Below are positions 35,686 to 46,400 of a DNA stretch of 64,000 bases, in pieces. Under the pieces are notes generated by a model that was not told where the DNA came from, ran no database searches, and worked only from the letters and a program-made list of their open reading frames with translations. Source of the stretch: Branchiostoma floridae (Eukaryota; Chordata; Leptocardii; Amphioxiformes; Branchiostomatidae); assembly GCF_000003815.2 (NCBI RefSeq), contig NC_049980.1:18115831-18179830 (forward strand). Reading direction: 5' to 3'. Both the position numbers and the translations under genes were made by a program. Within the stretch, counting starts at the first letter, position 1, and every line of letters starts with the position of its first letter.

Positions 35686-35794
35686 TACTCTCCAAGCAGA
35701 GGTTAAGTCACGTAGATATACTAGTAGTAGAGGAGCGCCGTAATTTTTCCGACTACTACTATATCTACGCGACTGAACCTCTGCTTGGAGAGTA
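35686..35794. mobile_element. TCTCCAAGCAGAG-family element, subfamily A
   Basis: Palindromic 109-base element, from TACTCTCCAAGCAGAGGTTA to its inverted copy. Inner arms contain GTAGATATACTAGTAGTAG and the matching complement. It is the third member of the family within 570 bases. Confidence 0.75.
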
Positions 35795-35963
35795 ATCAAA
35801 ACCTGAAATAAGACTGAAGCACCATAACAAACCGCTAGAGAGCCCAAAATCTTATCATTTCAAGATATGATCAAGAACTATCCACGTACAAACTATCAAG
35901 ACGATCCATCTAGGCCTTCTCGAGTTATCGTGCTATATTGGCACATGGACACACACCGGCAAA

Positions 35964-35985
35964 CGCGCGCGCGCGCACACACACA
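35964..35985 (+). repeat. Alternating CG then CA tract
   Basis: A (CG) run followed by a (CA) run of alternating purine/pyrimidine, a sequence type able to adopt Z-DNA. Confidence 0.85.
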
Positions 35986-38365
35986 AACATACGAACTCTG
36001 AAAACATAACCTCCATTTTCATTGTGAACGTGCTAACACCGTGGCCTTCCACGTGACATGTCCTGAGTGTCCATGACCTGTGCATGGAAACTGTGACTAG
36101 TTATTGCATCAGCGCAGTTTGAACTCAGATCTTTATGATAACCTTTGATATCACAGGTATGCAAATAATACCACATGTAAACAATGGGGAGTTGTGACAC
36201 GAAGGGATATCCCAGAACAACATTTGGAGTAAGGGTAACTTACTAAGTAAAGGTAGAAGTTGCATTTATAAAAGAAGATGTGGTAATGTAGGGCTTGACA
36301 ACAAGGTAGAACAGCCTTACAAAACCCCTGGAAAGGGCGGCGTGTATGCATGTGGCGTGTGAAAAGCCATTGGACTTTGTGGCGTTAGCGTTGTGACATG
36401 TCGAGTATCACGTACATAGTTAAGCTTGTGTTGACATTACTTATCTCTAGGTTCACAGCTCACAAATTGTACCAGCCTGAGCTACACAGTGCTTACACAG
36501 TGTATTGATTCCATCCCGGCTGACGTAAGTGCTCACGTGAGCGCTGGTCAAAGATGCTGTATGCAATGCGCATTAAACAAAGACAGTCAAGCAAGACATG
36601 CGCGATGTGTTCTACATAGCTCGGTAACTAGTTTGCAATCCACACAGTATATGATATATGTTGTGACCTACTACAATATACCTGTTCTGAGTCATTTCAG
36701 TCTTTTCGCCTAACTATTGGAGACGAGTAGGTTCTACAATACATATTCAACAACGTACAAACAGAGACAGAACTTGCGGCAATCTATATATATAGTTCCG
36801 GACCATACTTCATTAACTAAGAATGATCTCTTAGTCTTGTCAGCTTACGTCCTGAAAGTTTTAAGAGGTACACACACTTCCAACTTGTAGACACGCAGGA
36901 ATAAATGCCACCAGCCAATTGTATGATTCAGATTTAATAACACATTGTACATGCAAAGGAGCCGTAAAGTTGTCATAATGAGTATGAAATACACTTATAG
37001 GAATTCAATTCACATCGAACTATACTTTTCCCAGTTGCACTAAATATTTTCTACTTGGCAGAATTGTTCTAAATACAGTACAATTCCAACTTAACTGTGA
37101 AGGGCGATTCCAGCAATTCTAAGGTAATTGCTTTATCTATTGTCGTCATACAGTGAATGGTAGCATCCAGTGCTCTTTGTTCACCTCGGACTTACGATGG
37201 GGAATCGTTCGTCCCCCAGCTAGAAAAGTCTGAGCAAAAAATCATGTTCGATCTGTAGAACGTGCAAATACCGTCATTGTGACGCATGAGAAGATAGGTC
37301 ACATCTGGCTTACTGCACATATTGAGGCAAATAACCTCTCAGATTGCCATGAATAGTTTTAAACGGACTATGTAGGATCGAATGGCATGTGTGCAAATCA
37401 TAAATGGATAAACATCAATCATCACGTTGATCCAAAATCATAACTTACCAATCGATGCAAAGTTATATGAATCAGATCAGAAATACATTATGTATTTGTG
37501 TTATACATATACCTGCCACTTTATGCAAATATGTTTCCATTATACTCATGGTGAGGTATTTTGTAGGTCAGTTCTGGTATTTGATTGTAAACAATAAGTC
37601 GTCTACAGTTTCCACATAAACCTTTAAACGCATCTCCCAAAGGCCTCCGGCGAATGAAAGGGGTCAGCGTCCATACGAACGTTTCCAACGGTCTACCGCA
37701 ACAAGGTCACACATTAATGATTGGCCTATAGGTGACGCAAATAGCTCCCAGTCTTGTGATTTTGTGCACACAGATGGTTGGTAACAGAGTGAAGAATCAT
37801 CACTAACGCGTAAAGGATAAAAGTGTGCTATAAACGCGGTCGAAATCAAATCAGGCTAAGCTTCGTGAAGTGGGTTTAACAATAGTTGTAGGTAAGAAAT
37901 TTCGTGGATAAACATGAATACCTCACGTCTACAGTGACACAACAGACACTGGCATTTTCTGTCAAATTTGCATCAAGAAAAATCGCTAGACGTCTGGTTT
38001 AAATAACACAGCAAATGGCAGGGTAAATTGGCATAAGGGGTGTGGCCGGGCGTGTTGATAACCTTGACATTCGATCCACAAGAACTACTAGTACCCAACA
38101 ACCTTTGATAGTTGGGCATCCACGTGAATGGAAAGGCAAGGCCGATCATTTATCCATACCTTATTTACTTTTCTATCATAGTTCCATTCCATAAACTGCC
38201 ACATAAATGGAAGTAGTAAAGTTAAAATAAACCAATTGTAAACAATCAACTATGCCTTGCTATGATCCGGTAACGTGGTGATCACAAAAGTGGCTTCAAG
38301 TCCATCGGTGTCAGGGTGACATGCATAACATTTAAAAAAAAACGTAACCTGAATGATAGTTTTGA

Positions 38366-38371
38366 TTTATT
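38366..38371 (-). terminator. Candidate poly(A) signal of the hydroxylase gene
   Basis: AATAAA on the minus strand lies 300 bases after the stop codon. No copy is closer. Use of this signal would place the foldback element 38390-38571 inside the 3' UTR. Confidence 0.4.
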
Positions 38372-38389
38372 TGGATACTGGCGTTACAC

Positions 38390-38571
38390 TACTCTCCAAG
38401 CAGAGGTTAGGCGCCGGCTATTTTTAGTCGTTTTTATCGGCCTTTCTATTTTGTATTGTAAACCTAACAATGGCTGGCGTACTTCCTGAAAAATGACAAA
38501 ATAGAAAGCCCGACAAATACGGCTAAAAAACGTTAAACAACAGCCAGAGCCTAAACTCTGCTTGGAGAGTA
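38390..38571. mobile_element. TCTCCAAGCAGAG-family element, subfamily B, complete
   Basis: The 182-base element runs from TACTCTCCAAGCAGAGGTTA to the inverted GGAGAGTA end. Arms pair through TTTAGTCGTTTTTAT and CTTTCTATTTTGT. It lies between the hydroxylase stop codon and that gene's only nearby AATAAA signal, so it is probably within the transcribed 3' UTR. Confidence 0.75.
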
Positions 38572-38670
38572 GCGTTACACCACAGTTGGACTTCAGGCCA
38601 CTCATGAAAATTCACCGTACTACATGCAGCCTAGCAAAATCTCATCCAACTTTTTCGGTAGACTCCATGT

Positions 38671-39603
38671 TCAGTTGAACTTCTTCATCTCACGCCCGAC
38701 CAGCCCGTCGTGTCCGTCGTACTCAATCTTCTCCCGGCGGTCAATGGCGCGCTGGCGGTCCTTCAGGGTGAACTCGGTGCCGACAAGCCGATCCCAGATG
38801 CAGAAGAATGGCTCGAAGTTGGAGTAGGGGCGCTGGTGGTGCAGGTCGTGTTTGATGGCGCCGCCGTACAGGCCGAACGGGACCCAGTGGATCGGGGACC
38901 AGGGGAGGACGAAGCCGCAGTGTGCCTCCACTGATACGGCGATGCTAATGAGCATGTAGACCCAGATGGTGAAGCAGTGGCTGTTGAACAGCCAGGGGTT
39001 AATGGTGGTGAGGATGCCCACAGTGATGAGCTCCCATGGATGCAGGTACTGGGTGACCCAGGAGAAGGGAGAGTGGTACTGGTGGTGGAGGGCGTGGAAG
39101 TGCTTGTACAGGAAGCGCACCTTGTGGTGCAGCCAGTGCCAGGCGAAGTACTGGAAGTCGAAGATAATAAGACTGGCACCGATATGCCAGGTGAACTCCC
39201 AGAGCCCAGGAGAGACAGGTGGCAGCGGAGTGGGCGGGGTGTAGATGTACTGGCCGACAGCGGACGGCATGACGTACAGCAGGTGATTCCAGAAGGTGAT
39301 GACCATAGTGTTGCGCACCATGGGCCAGGTCACCTCCTTGTCGGGCTGGATCTTGTACTTCTTTGTCCAGTGCCATTCTTTGCCCCACAAATCAATGATC
39401 ATGAAGGGCAAGATACAGCTGAAGTAGAAGGCGACGGACATCACCACCGGGAAGAGCGGAGAACGGAGCGCGTCCTCTCCCCATGGTCCCTGGCGGACGA
39501 AATCCCACACTGGCTGTAGAACATTTTGTTCTGGTGTTACATATTCGGCGATCGGCGTCACAAAATCTACTAGACGTTCCAGGTTCAGAACCTCAGCCGC
39601 CAT
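38671..39603 (-). CDS. Cholesterol 25-hydroxylase-like sterol/fatty acid hydroxylase, intronless
   Basis: The protein is a 310-residue ER membrane diiron hydroxylase of the fatty acid hydroxylase superfamily, closest in pattern to cholesterol 25-hydroxylase. It shows the histidine clusters of the family: HWLHH at 156-160, HALHH at 170-174 and HDLHH at 252-256. It also has the CH25H-like stretches VEAHCGFVLPWSP and VPFGLYGG, and a C-terminal WDRLVGTEF. Several hydrophobic segments precede the first cluster (about 52-70, 98-120 and 140-155). The whole CDS is one exon, as in vertebrate CH25H. The chain ends KKFN, a canonical KKXX ER retrieval signal. The start ATGGCGGCTGAG lies within a YY1-like AATGGCGGC motif. 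The exact sterol or lipid substrate cannot be read from sequence. Confidence 0.92.
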   Translation of the reverse strand: MAAEVLNLERLVDFVTPIAEYVTPEQNVLQPVWDFVRQGPWGEDALRSPLFPVVMSVAFYFSCILPFMIIDLWGKEWHWTKKYKIQPDKEVTWPMVRNTMVITFWNHLLYVMPSAVGQYIYTPPTPLPPVSPGLWEFTWHIGASLIIFDFQYFAWHWLHHKVRFLYKHFHALHHQYHSPFSWVTQYLHPWELITVGILTTINPWLFNSHCFTIWVYMLISIAVSVEAHCGFVLPWSPIHWVPFGLYGGAIKHDLHHQRPYSNFEPFFCIWDRLVGTEFTLKDRQRAIDRREKIEYDGHDGLVGREMKKFN

Positions 39604-40469
39604 TGTTCCTGCCCCCTGCTACGTGTTGTGTCTCACGGTGCAGCGACCTATTTAGCACGGCTCAATGGACTGAGCTCTGCTGTCGTCAGTAGCGGCGACT
39701 ATGACAAATCAACAAATCAGAAACTCTAGACAACCAAACGGTGTTTCCTCCCGCTCAAAGGTGAGGAAGCACACGTGACGACTTTCTGTGCCAATGGCAT
39801 ATCCAGAGACGGGGTAAAAATTAAACCTGATACTGGCAGAACGCCGCCCTCGGCTCGGGTCACGTAATGGTGGATTCCCGTGTGGCATCCTAGTTACACA
39901 GACAACGTCTGCGTTAATTTAAAAAAAACAATTTCTGGAATGTATGGAGCGAAGTAATGGTTATATGTATACACTGTAAATAAACAATAATTACACACGG
40001 TAAATATAAATAAGGTACTAGCAGTTAATGTAGCGGTATTAGCTATCTTCTCAACATCTCGCAAGATCTCGCGAGCTAAAACGATATTATGCATCGTCCA
40101 TACCAGCCCATACCATATGTGATAAGGGGGTACATTCAGGCAAAATATGGAATGCTGCAAAACCTTTATAAAGTTGCAATCATTTTAAATAGATGTAAAT
40201 AAAACACATCTAATTTTACCCCAAATATATTCTAACGTATCCTATAAGGTCGATGAAAGTCATTATTTATAGCACAGTCAACAGCCCTCCCTTCTTTTGT
40301 AAAAGTTAAGCTGTCCCAAATAAAGTCGAAACAAAATGGCGGTCGGTGTGGTAGAAAACTAAAACTTTTAGCCCAAATATGGGGTTTTCTCCTCTATTTA
40401 CCTCTTTGGAGGTATAGCCATCTCGTCGTTGACAGCGATGGCGAAGCTGCAGAAGAGAAACAGAGAAGG
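39604..40469. promoter_or_regulatory. Shared divergent promoter region of hydroxylase and SMG5
   Basis: The two start codons face away from each other, 866 bases apart. TCTCGCGAG at 40067-40075 matches the core of a motif common in TATA-less, often bidirectional promoters. AAAATGGCGGTC at 40334-40345 resembles a YY1 site, upstream of the SMG5 start. Near the hydroxylase, CTAAATAG on the minus strand at about 39650 is a weak TATA-like match. No coding exon is seen here. Confidence 0.45.
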
Positions 40470-40473
40470 ATGA
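40438..40473 (+). CDS. SMG5 upstream ORF overlapping the main start (ATGA)
   Basis: The ORF is ATG plus 10 codons ending in TGA at 40471-40473. The stop overlaps the SMG5 ATG at 40470-40472 as ATGA, so the upstream frame ends exactly where the main frame begins. This allows termination-reinitiation control. The main frame stays open upstream but has no earlier in-frame ATG back to at least 40341, which supports the chosen SMG5 start. Confidence 0.45.
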   Translation: MAKLQKRNREG

Positions 40474-43400
40474 AGAAAGGCTCGAGCGGGCCGTCGAAAG
40501 CGGCCGTATCTATGTCTGCAGGTATCAGCTCCGTTCTGGCAGAAACGAAAAGAATCTACAGGTAACATTGATATACATAATTCCACCAGGTCACATATAT
40601 CCGTCATGGATGGACTTGGAAAATGCGTCTAAAGCGATTTTCAAAGTAACGCCCCTAGTATACACAATGCACAATGTATACCCTACTTATCTGAACTGTG
40701 CATACCTAGGGTACAGCCAAATTATACTAATTTATAGGAGCTAGGACTAGGAGCCCTCAAACTAGTCTGGATACCTATCATACAATAGATATTTTTGAGA
40801 TCGGGCTGGGGTCTGGTACCTAGGCTACCTCAGACAAGCTGCTTTCAATATCGACATATTTATGATGCAGAAGAAAACACAAAAGCTGGTGATGATGTAG
40901 ATGAAGAATTTGTGTTTGAAACTTTTCATTTGACGTCATCTGCGCCATGTTGGATACACACGTAAATGTCACTGTTAATTCAATAACCCACCAACATGGT
41001 CGTCAGAGGATTCAAATTATAATTAGTACGATGTCAATGAAAAGCATGTATAGCTCGTAATGATGTAATCATGATTGATAATTCATGATGTACATGTACT
41101 TTGTAAAATGACATGTTATTATGTTGCATTTTTTAAAGAAAATACGCTCAATCAAATTATACATCAGTGTGCATCATAGCGATTGCTTTACATGTATGTA
41201 CATGTAAAAGTGGCACCAAGTGACTAAGGCCCCGTTCATGATTCAAAAAATGAAATGGTTCTATCGGTTACTATCGGTTAGGCCAGCTGAAATGGATAAG
41301 TTTTGTCATCATGGACGGTCCGAAACGGATCTGAAGCGATAGGAAACGGTTTGTTCGGAACCTCCTCGCGAGGTAGTATTGAAACGGTTTCTTCCTTATC
41401 CGGAATTGTGAATTTGCATCATGAATGCAAAAGCGGCGCGATCCGTTTTACATCCGGGCATGTGCGTTCATATTTGGTGGCGCCACGGGGCAAAAGTACA
41501 ATTTTTAACCTTTCATTCGGGTGTTTGGGCCGCGTTTTCAATCGTACGATTCGTTTCTATAATCGGGCCGCCTCTTGGTCGACTGAGGAGCTAGCATTCC
41601 TGATATCGTAAGGGGAATGTGTCAGGAGATCCAGTGGAAATGTCATAGCATGGCATATATCGGGACCACAATGTTTTCAGAGGCATTTCCAAGGTCATGA
41701 CAGAACCCAGCTTCGAATTCAGTAAGACATTGGTTCAATTTCGATCAAAGACCAATAATCTGACACAGAAGTACAACTTACTACAAGTTTGGGCAAGATC
41801 ACAACAACCTCAGGGGTCAGAGGTCGTATTACCTTGCCTTTTCAAGGAACTGAAACGGTTTGCAAGTTTGCATCGTGAACGCAAAATGCAAACCGTTTCC
41901 TGTCGTTTGCTGTCGGATTTCCAGGCCTAACTGATAGAACCGTTTCATTTTTTGCATCATGAACAGGGCCTAAGTGGCTAGGTTAGCGGACACAGGTTTG
42001 ATTGATAGTGTTTCTGGCTAGACATTGTGTCCTTGGGAAAGGGACTTCCTCACTCCACTTGTAAAAATGACTTCGGTTGGGGAGGTACTACAAATGTAGT
42101 AAAGACATTGGGAGGAAAGGGATGATCTCCGCCTTCCATTACCATATGTAAGACAATCATCATAGCCCACTACACCTTCGGCCTTAGAATGGGACTTCTC
42201 TTAGTCTTATCTCCGAATGAACATAACAGTATATTTATTTTTTTGGGCCCCCAAATCCACCTGGTACATTGTATAGTGAAGGGCTGGTAAAAATAACCCG
42301 ATCCAAGGCACTGCGCTTTCATGAAAATTGCTTCGTTTTTCAATGACAGAGGGTGGCAAATACTACAAGTATAATACGATAATTGGATAAAATGCCCGGA
42401 CAAATAGGTGATACAATTAATTCCACTGTATATTATAATGATTCCTTTGTTGTGATGTGGCAAAATGACTATTGTTTTGATTATCACCCATTCAGAAGTT
42501 TTTGCAGACAATGCCCACTGGAAAAGTGATGCAACTTGGCACAAAATCTGTGCATTTTCATTAATTGTAGCAACACTAACCAAGAAACTTTGAAAAAAAC
42601 ACACTAAATTGCAAAAGTAGTATAGTGGAGCTGGGCTAGGAGTATAGTGGAAGGCCTCCATTATTCCATCCTCTGGGGAGGATTCTGAAAATGATTATCA
42701 TAATGATTATTTTAAACGATATGAAATGATAGAAACTTTTACCTTTTTTACATATCATAAATACATGTTTGTATCTCCCTTCAGGTCCATACTTGATGCC
42801 ATCCATAGGTTGGATGATGGGCTGAGAGACAAGCGTGCATACAAAGAAGTCTTCCAGGTGCAGAATGTAGCTCTCCGTAACAGGTACATATACTTCTTTA
42901 CCTGTTATACATAAATGATTAGTTTCTGCCATAAGGTCATGTTGATTTGATTATACGGAGGACATTTGCCTGTGTATTCTTTTTTTTAATCCATTTCTAA
43001 CCATAATGTAAACCATACAAAGCAGCAAAGGGGGGGGGGGGGTCCCAGGGTTTTATATGCATGAAGAATTGGCCCATGAAGCTTGCGCATGAATTAGAAA
43101 AGATGACAATGGAATTAAGTATCATATTGTTGCTTTCTAGAGCAGAAAATCACATTCTGTCAATTTTTATCCTTCAAAAGGGATGGAATAAGCCAAATTA
43201 TTGTCTGTCCTGAGCAGCAAACATTCCGTCAAAGGACGGAGGGACAGACGCTGGCTTGAGTCCTGCTATGTACTAATGTATTGTAAAACTAAAATGTTGC
43301 AAATTTGTATGATTTTTGCGTACAAAAAGTTAGTATCTAAAAATCACTTAAAAGTCACTGGAACATTGACAGAACTTTGACTTTTTAAGAATTTTGTAAG

Positions 43401-46400
43401 GAACTCACAGAAAGGCATATCACAATGATCCAGTTTGGAAGCTGGATCATTGGCCAGTTTGGCCAAGAGACTAGTTTAGGGCCAAGTTGTTGGAGGAGTG
43501 TGCTACTTCTGAATCAATGTAGCTAGTATTTTTGCTCTCCCATGATACAGGCTGAAGGAACTTTGTGAACGGCTGATGTTTCTGCAACCAGCTGACTATG
43601 GAAGAAAAGCAGAAGATCTTTTATGGAGGAAAGTCTTCTATGATGTCATCCAGGTTCTGAAGCAAAATAAGAGGGTGAGCAAAGTAGAAAAGGCATATCT
43701 TCAAGCTTTTGTTGTGAAAGGGAGGTATGTGATGTTATGCCAGAATTAGAATTCTTGAAATGATATCAATGCAGTGTTTCAAAGAATACTTCTGTACAAC
43801 AATTACTGTAATACACATGTACAGACAGTCACACAATATATTGAATTCTTGTAGTATTTTGTAAGATAACTTGAATGAAGGCAAGAATTCTAATTATAAT
43901 GCTTGTAAAGCATCATAATGCTTATAAGGGGCATCTTCTCTCGGTAGTTTTAAAGAACGCTTGCAGATAGATGTGCAAAAGTTAGGGGTAACGAGTCGTT
44001 CGGTGTAGTATAACCAGCTGCTGCCGCGCCGCGTGCCTGCAAAGCTGGTGTGTTACGCCGAACGGCGGTTATACCGGCTATATAGATACAGATACAGAAA
44101 GCTTCAGCATTGTCTTACCAGTAGCCTCCAATTTTCCATTTATAATAATCACAGATTATATTGTAAGTTAATTGAGCAGTGGCTAACATACATGTTTATG
44201 GTACTTGTGTTGTTTGCCTTAGCATGTGCGACAAGGCAGCTCTGTGGAATGTGCCTTCCGCACGCACCTGTCTGCAGCTACAGGCTTTTACACCCACCTG
44301 ATGCTGCGGCTACAGGGACTGTTCCAGGTGACTGTTTGGGGCGTGTGCGACTGGCCAGACTTAGCAGATCCTCTTGCAGGTATTGTAAAAAAGTGTTCAC
44401 CATATCATTTTTGGGAAAACCATGGGTAATAATTGTAATAAAGCCATTATTATTATTATCATCATTATTATTATTATTAAAGGTGTCTTTCTTTAAATGG
44501 GTCTTTCACAATTCCTCTTATTAAGTTTTGTAGAGAGAAGCATCCATTGCAATTTCTTACTTGATTTCCAAATGTTTGTCAGGACAATGTTGCTGTAGTT
44601 GTCAGAAACTCTGAAGTGATCCAAATTTGATTTTACCGGACCTTACCTAGTCCCATCCCCATGCCTAACTTTAATTTTACATTCAGGAAAACCACATGTG
44701 AAATCACAATGTCAGGATGAGAAGGTGCGAGAATGGGCAAAAAGAGCCTGCCACCGTTGTCTCATCTACCTCGGAGACTTGGGTAAGTTTGCAAATTGTA
44801 AAAGTCATGAAAGTACATGTAAATTACATGTACTTTCCAGGTGACTTTAGATATGGGATTCAACTCACTCAAATTAGAAGTGGGAATATTCTTTAATTCC
44901 TCAATTCTATTATGCCATTGAGTATTGTAGATAGGTGTCTAGGTTTGACTACAGCAATAGATGATCAATATGGCATACTATGGCTTTGCAAGGTTAGAAT
45001 TTAGCCGATTGATAGAAGTAAAAATTGCTGCTCTCAACTTGCCTCAATAGTACAGTAGTATATGGAGTTACTGCTGGAAGTGACATTGTGACATTGTCAG
45101 TTGTATTTAGTATCTCAATGCAAACATTGCACACCACATGTATAAGCCATTTCTCATCAGCTATATTCTCGTTAGTAAATAGACTCATTTCCTTGCATTG
45201 ATCAGCTCGCTACCAGCAGGAGTTTGATGGTATGAGGAGTGAGATGATGGCTGCCCGGTACTACCATCAGGCTATCGCCATGTATCCAGACTTCGGTAAA
45301 ACATGTCTACCTTGAATCTGCTCTCCACTATGGATACACTTGCAAATAGAAGTCTTATTGGTTTCAGCAGAAAAGGTTTGAGGATCAAAACTGGTGGTCA
45401 GGGGAAAATATTTGTCTCTAGCTATGACAGCACAAGAGTAGAGCTCAATGTGGACTATGAATAATTGTAGGAACAAGTGAGAGACAGAAGAGAGAGAGAG
45501 ATATAGTATGTTTTTAGGTGAGTGTTTTTGAAGTGAATGCTTTTGTTTTTGCACATTAATGACAAGACTTACACATACATGTAAGTCTAGGGAGTTGTTC
45601 ATAGGGTTTGGTTTAATTGCCATTCAGGAATGCCACATAATCAGCTTGGTACATTGGCTGGCACCAGCAACCATGGTGTGGATGCTGCCTACCACTACAT
45701 GCGATGGTGAGGTTATTGTCTGTTCTTTCTTTAATTTTGTTTTGATTGTAGAAAATATGATGTTGTCATGATGTTTTCCTACTGGAATTTCATCATCAAG
45801 CACTTATTAGAAATGTTACCAGTTTACTTGTTATACAACAAATACAGCTCATACAAATATTATAAGCTCCTAATCAGAAGTTTTGATGTTGCCAGTTTGT
45901 CCACCATCTCCCCATTTGAGGGTGCAGCAGGCAACATTCAGCACCTTCTGGAGAAGAACAGGAAACAGTACAACCAGCTGCCTTCAGAGGCGAAACGGGA
46001 CCTCCCACCACACAAGCAACGGTCAGAATTACATCCTAGTTCTGTTCTTCCTTCTGTCTCAAGACAAAATGTTATATAAGTACAGTAGTATTCAGGAATG
46101 TCACCATAGATTATTTGTCTATATGTATATTTGTCTATAAAGGAATATAGGACTTAGGATTTAGTTTTGTTCTCATTTTTGAAACACTAAACATCACCTT
46201 TTCCTGTGAAGGTCCAAAGATGTGAAGCGGTTGATAATCACATTCCTGTACCTACAAGAGATGCTCCATCCTGACTTCAAGTAAGTCAAGGACTTTTGGA
46301 TGACATTTACTCAGTTGTGTATAATGCATCATCATTTCTCTTATGTTATATACATCCTTGATTGAGTTAACAATGTTTTGGGTCGGTGTATCTCTTCAGA

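Larger units (their letters stand above)
30660..38389. other. 8-kb intergenic region without recognised gene
   Basis: Apart from the two weak small ORFs (31964-32158 and 34063-34344) and the foldback elements, nothing codes convincingly on either strand. Notable contents are the retroelement tail at 31111, three TCTCCAAGCAGAG elements packed into 35230-35794, and an alternating CG/CA tract at 35964-35985. The 36-38.3 kb part holds no feature that I can name. Confidence 0.5.

Noticed and set aside
38977-39519. 180-codon ORF antisense to the hydroxylase
   Set aside because: It is the complement of the well-supported CH25H-like CDS. Its Val/Glu/Gly-rich content is what reverse translation of that GC-rich exon gives.
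42170-42661. 163-codon minus-strand ORF in SMG5 intron 1
   Set aside because: No recognisable domain, no splice context, and a Cys/Phe/Tyr-rich random composition typical of AT-rich intron.
43997-44064. Possible tRNA
   Set aside because: The stem and loop sizes do not give a cloverleaf, and A-box and B-box sequences are absent.
44033-44524. 163-codon plus-strand ORF around SMG5 exon 4
   Set aside because: It reads exon 4 in the wrong frame. The correct frame (HVRQGSSVECAFRTHL) continues SMG5 on both sides.
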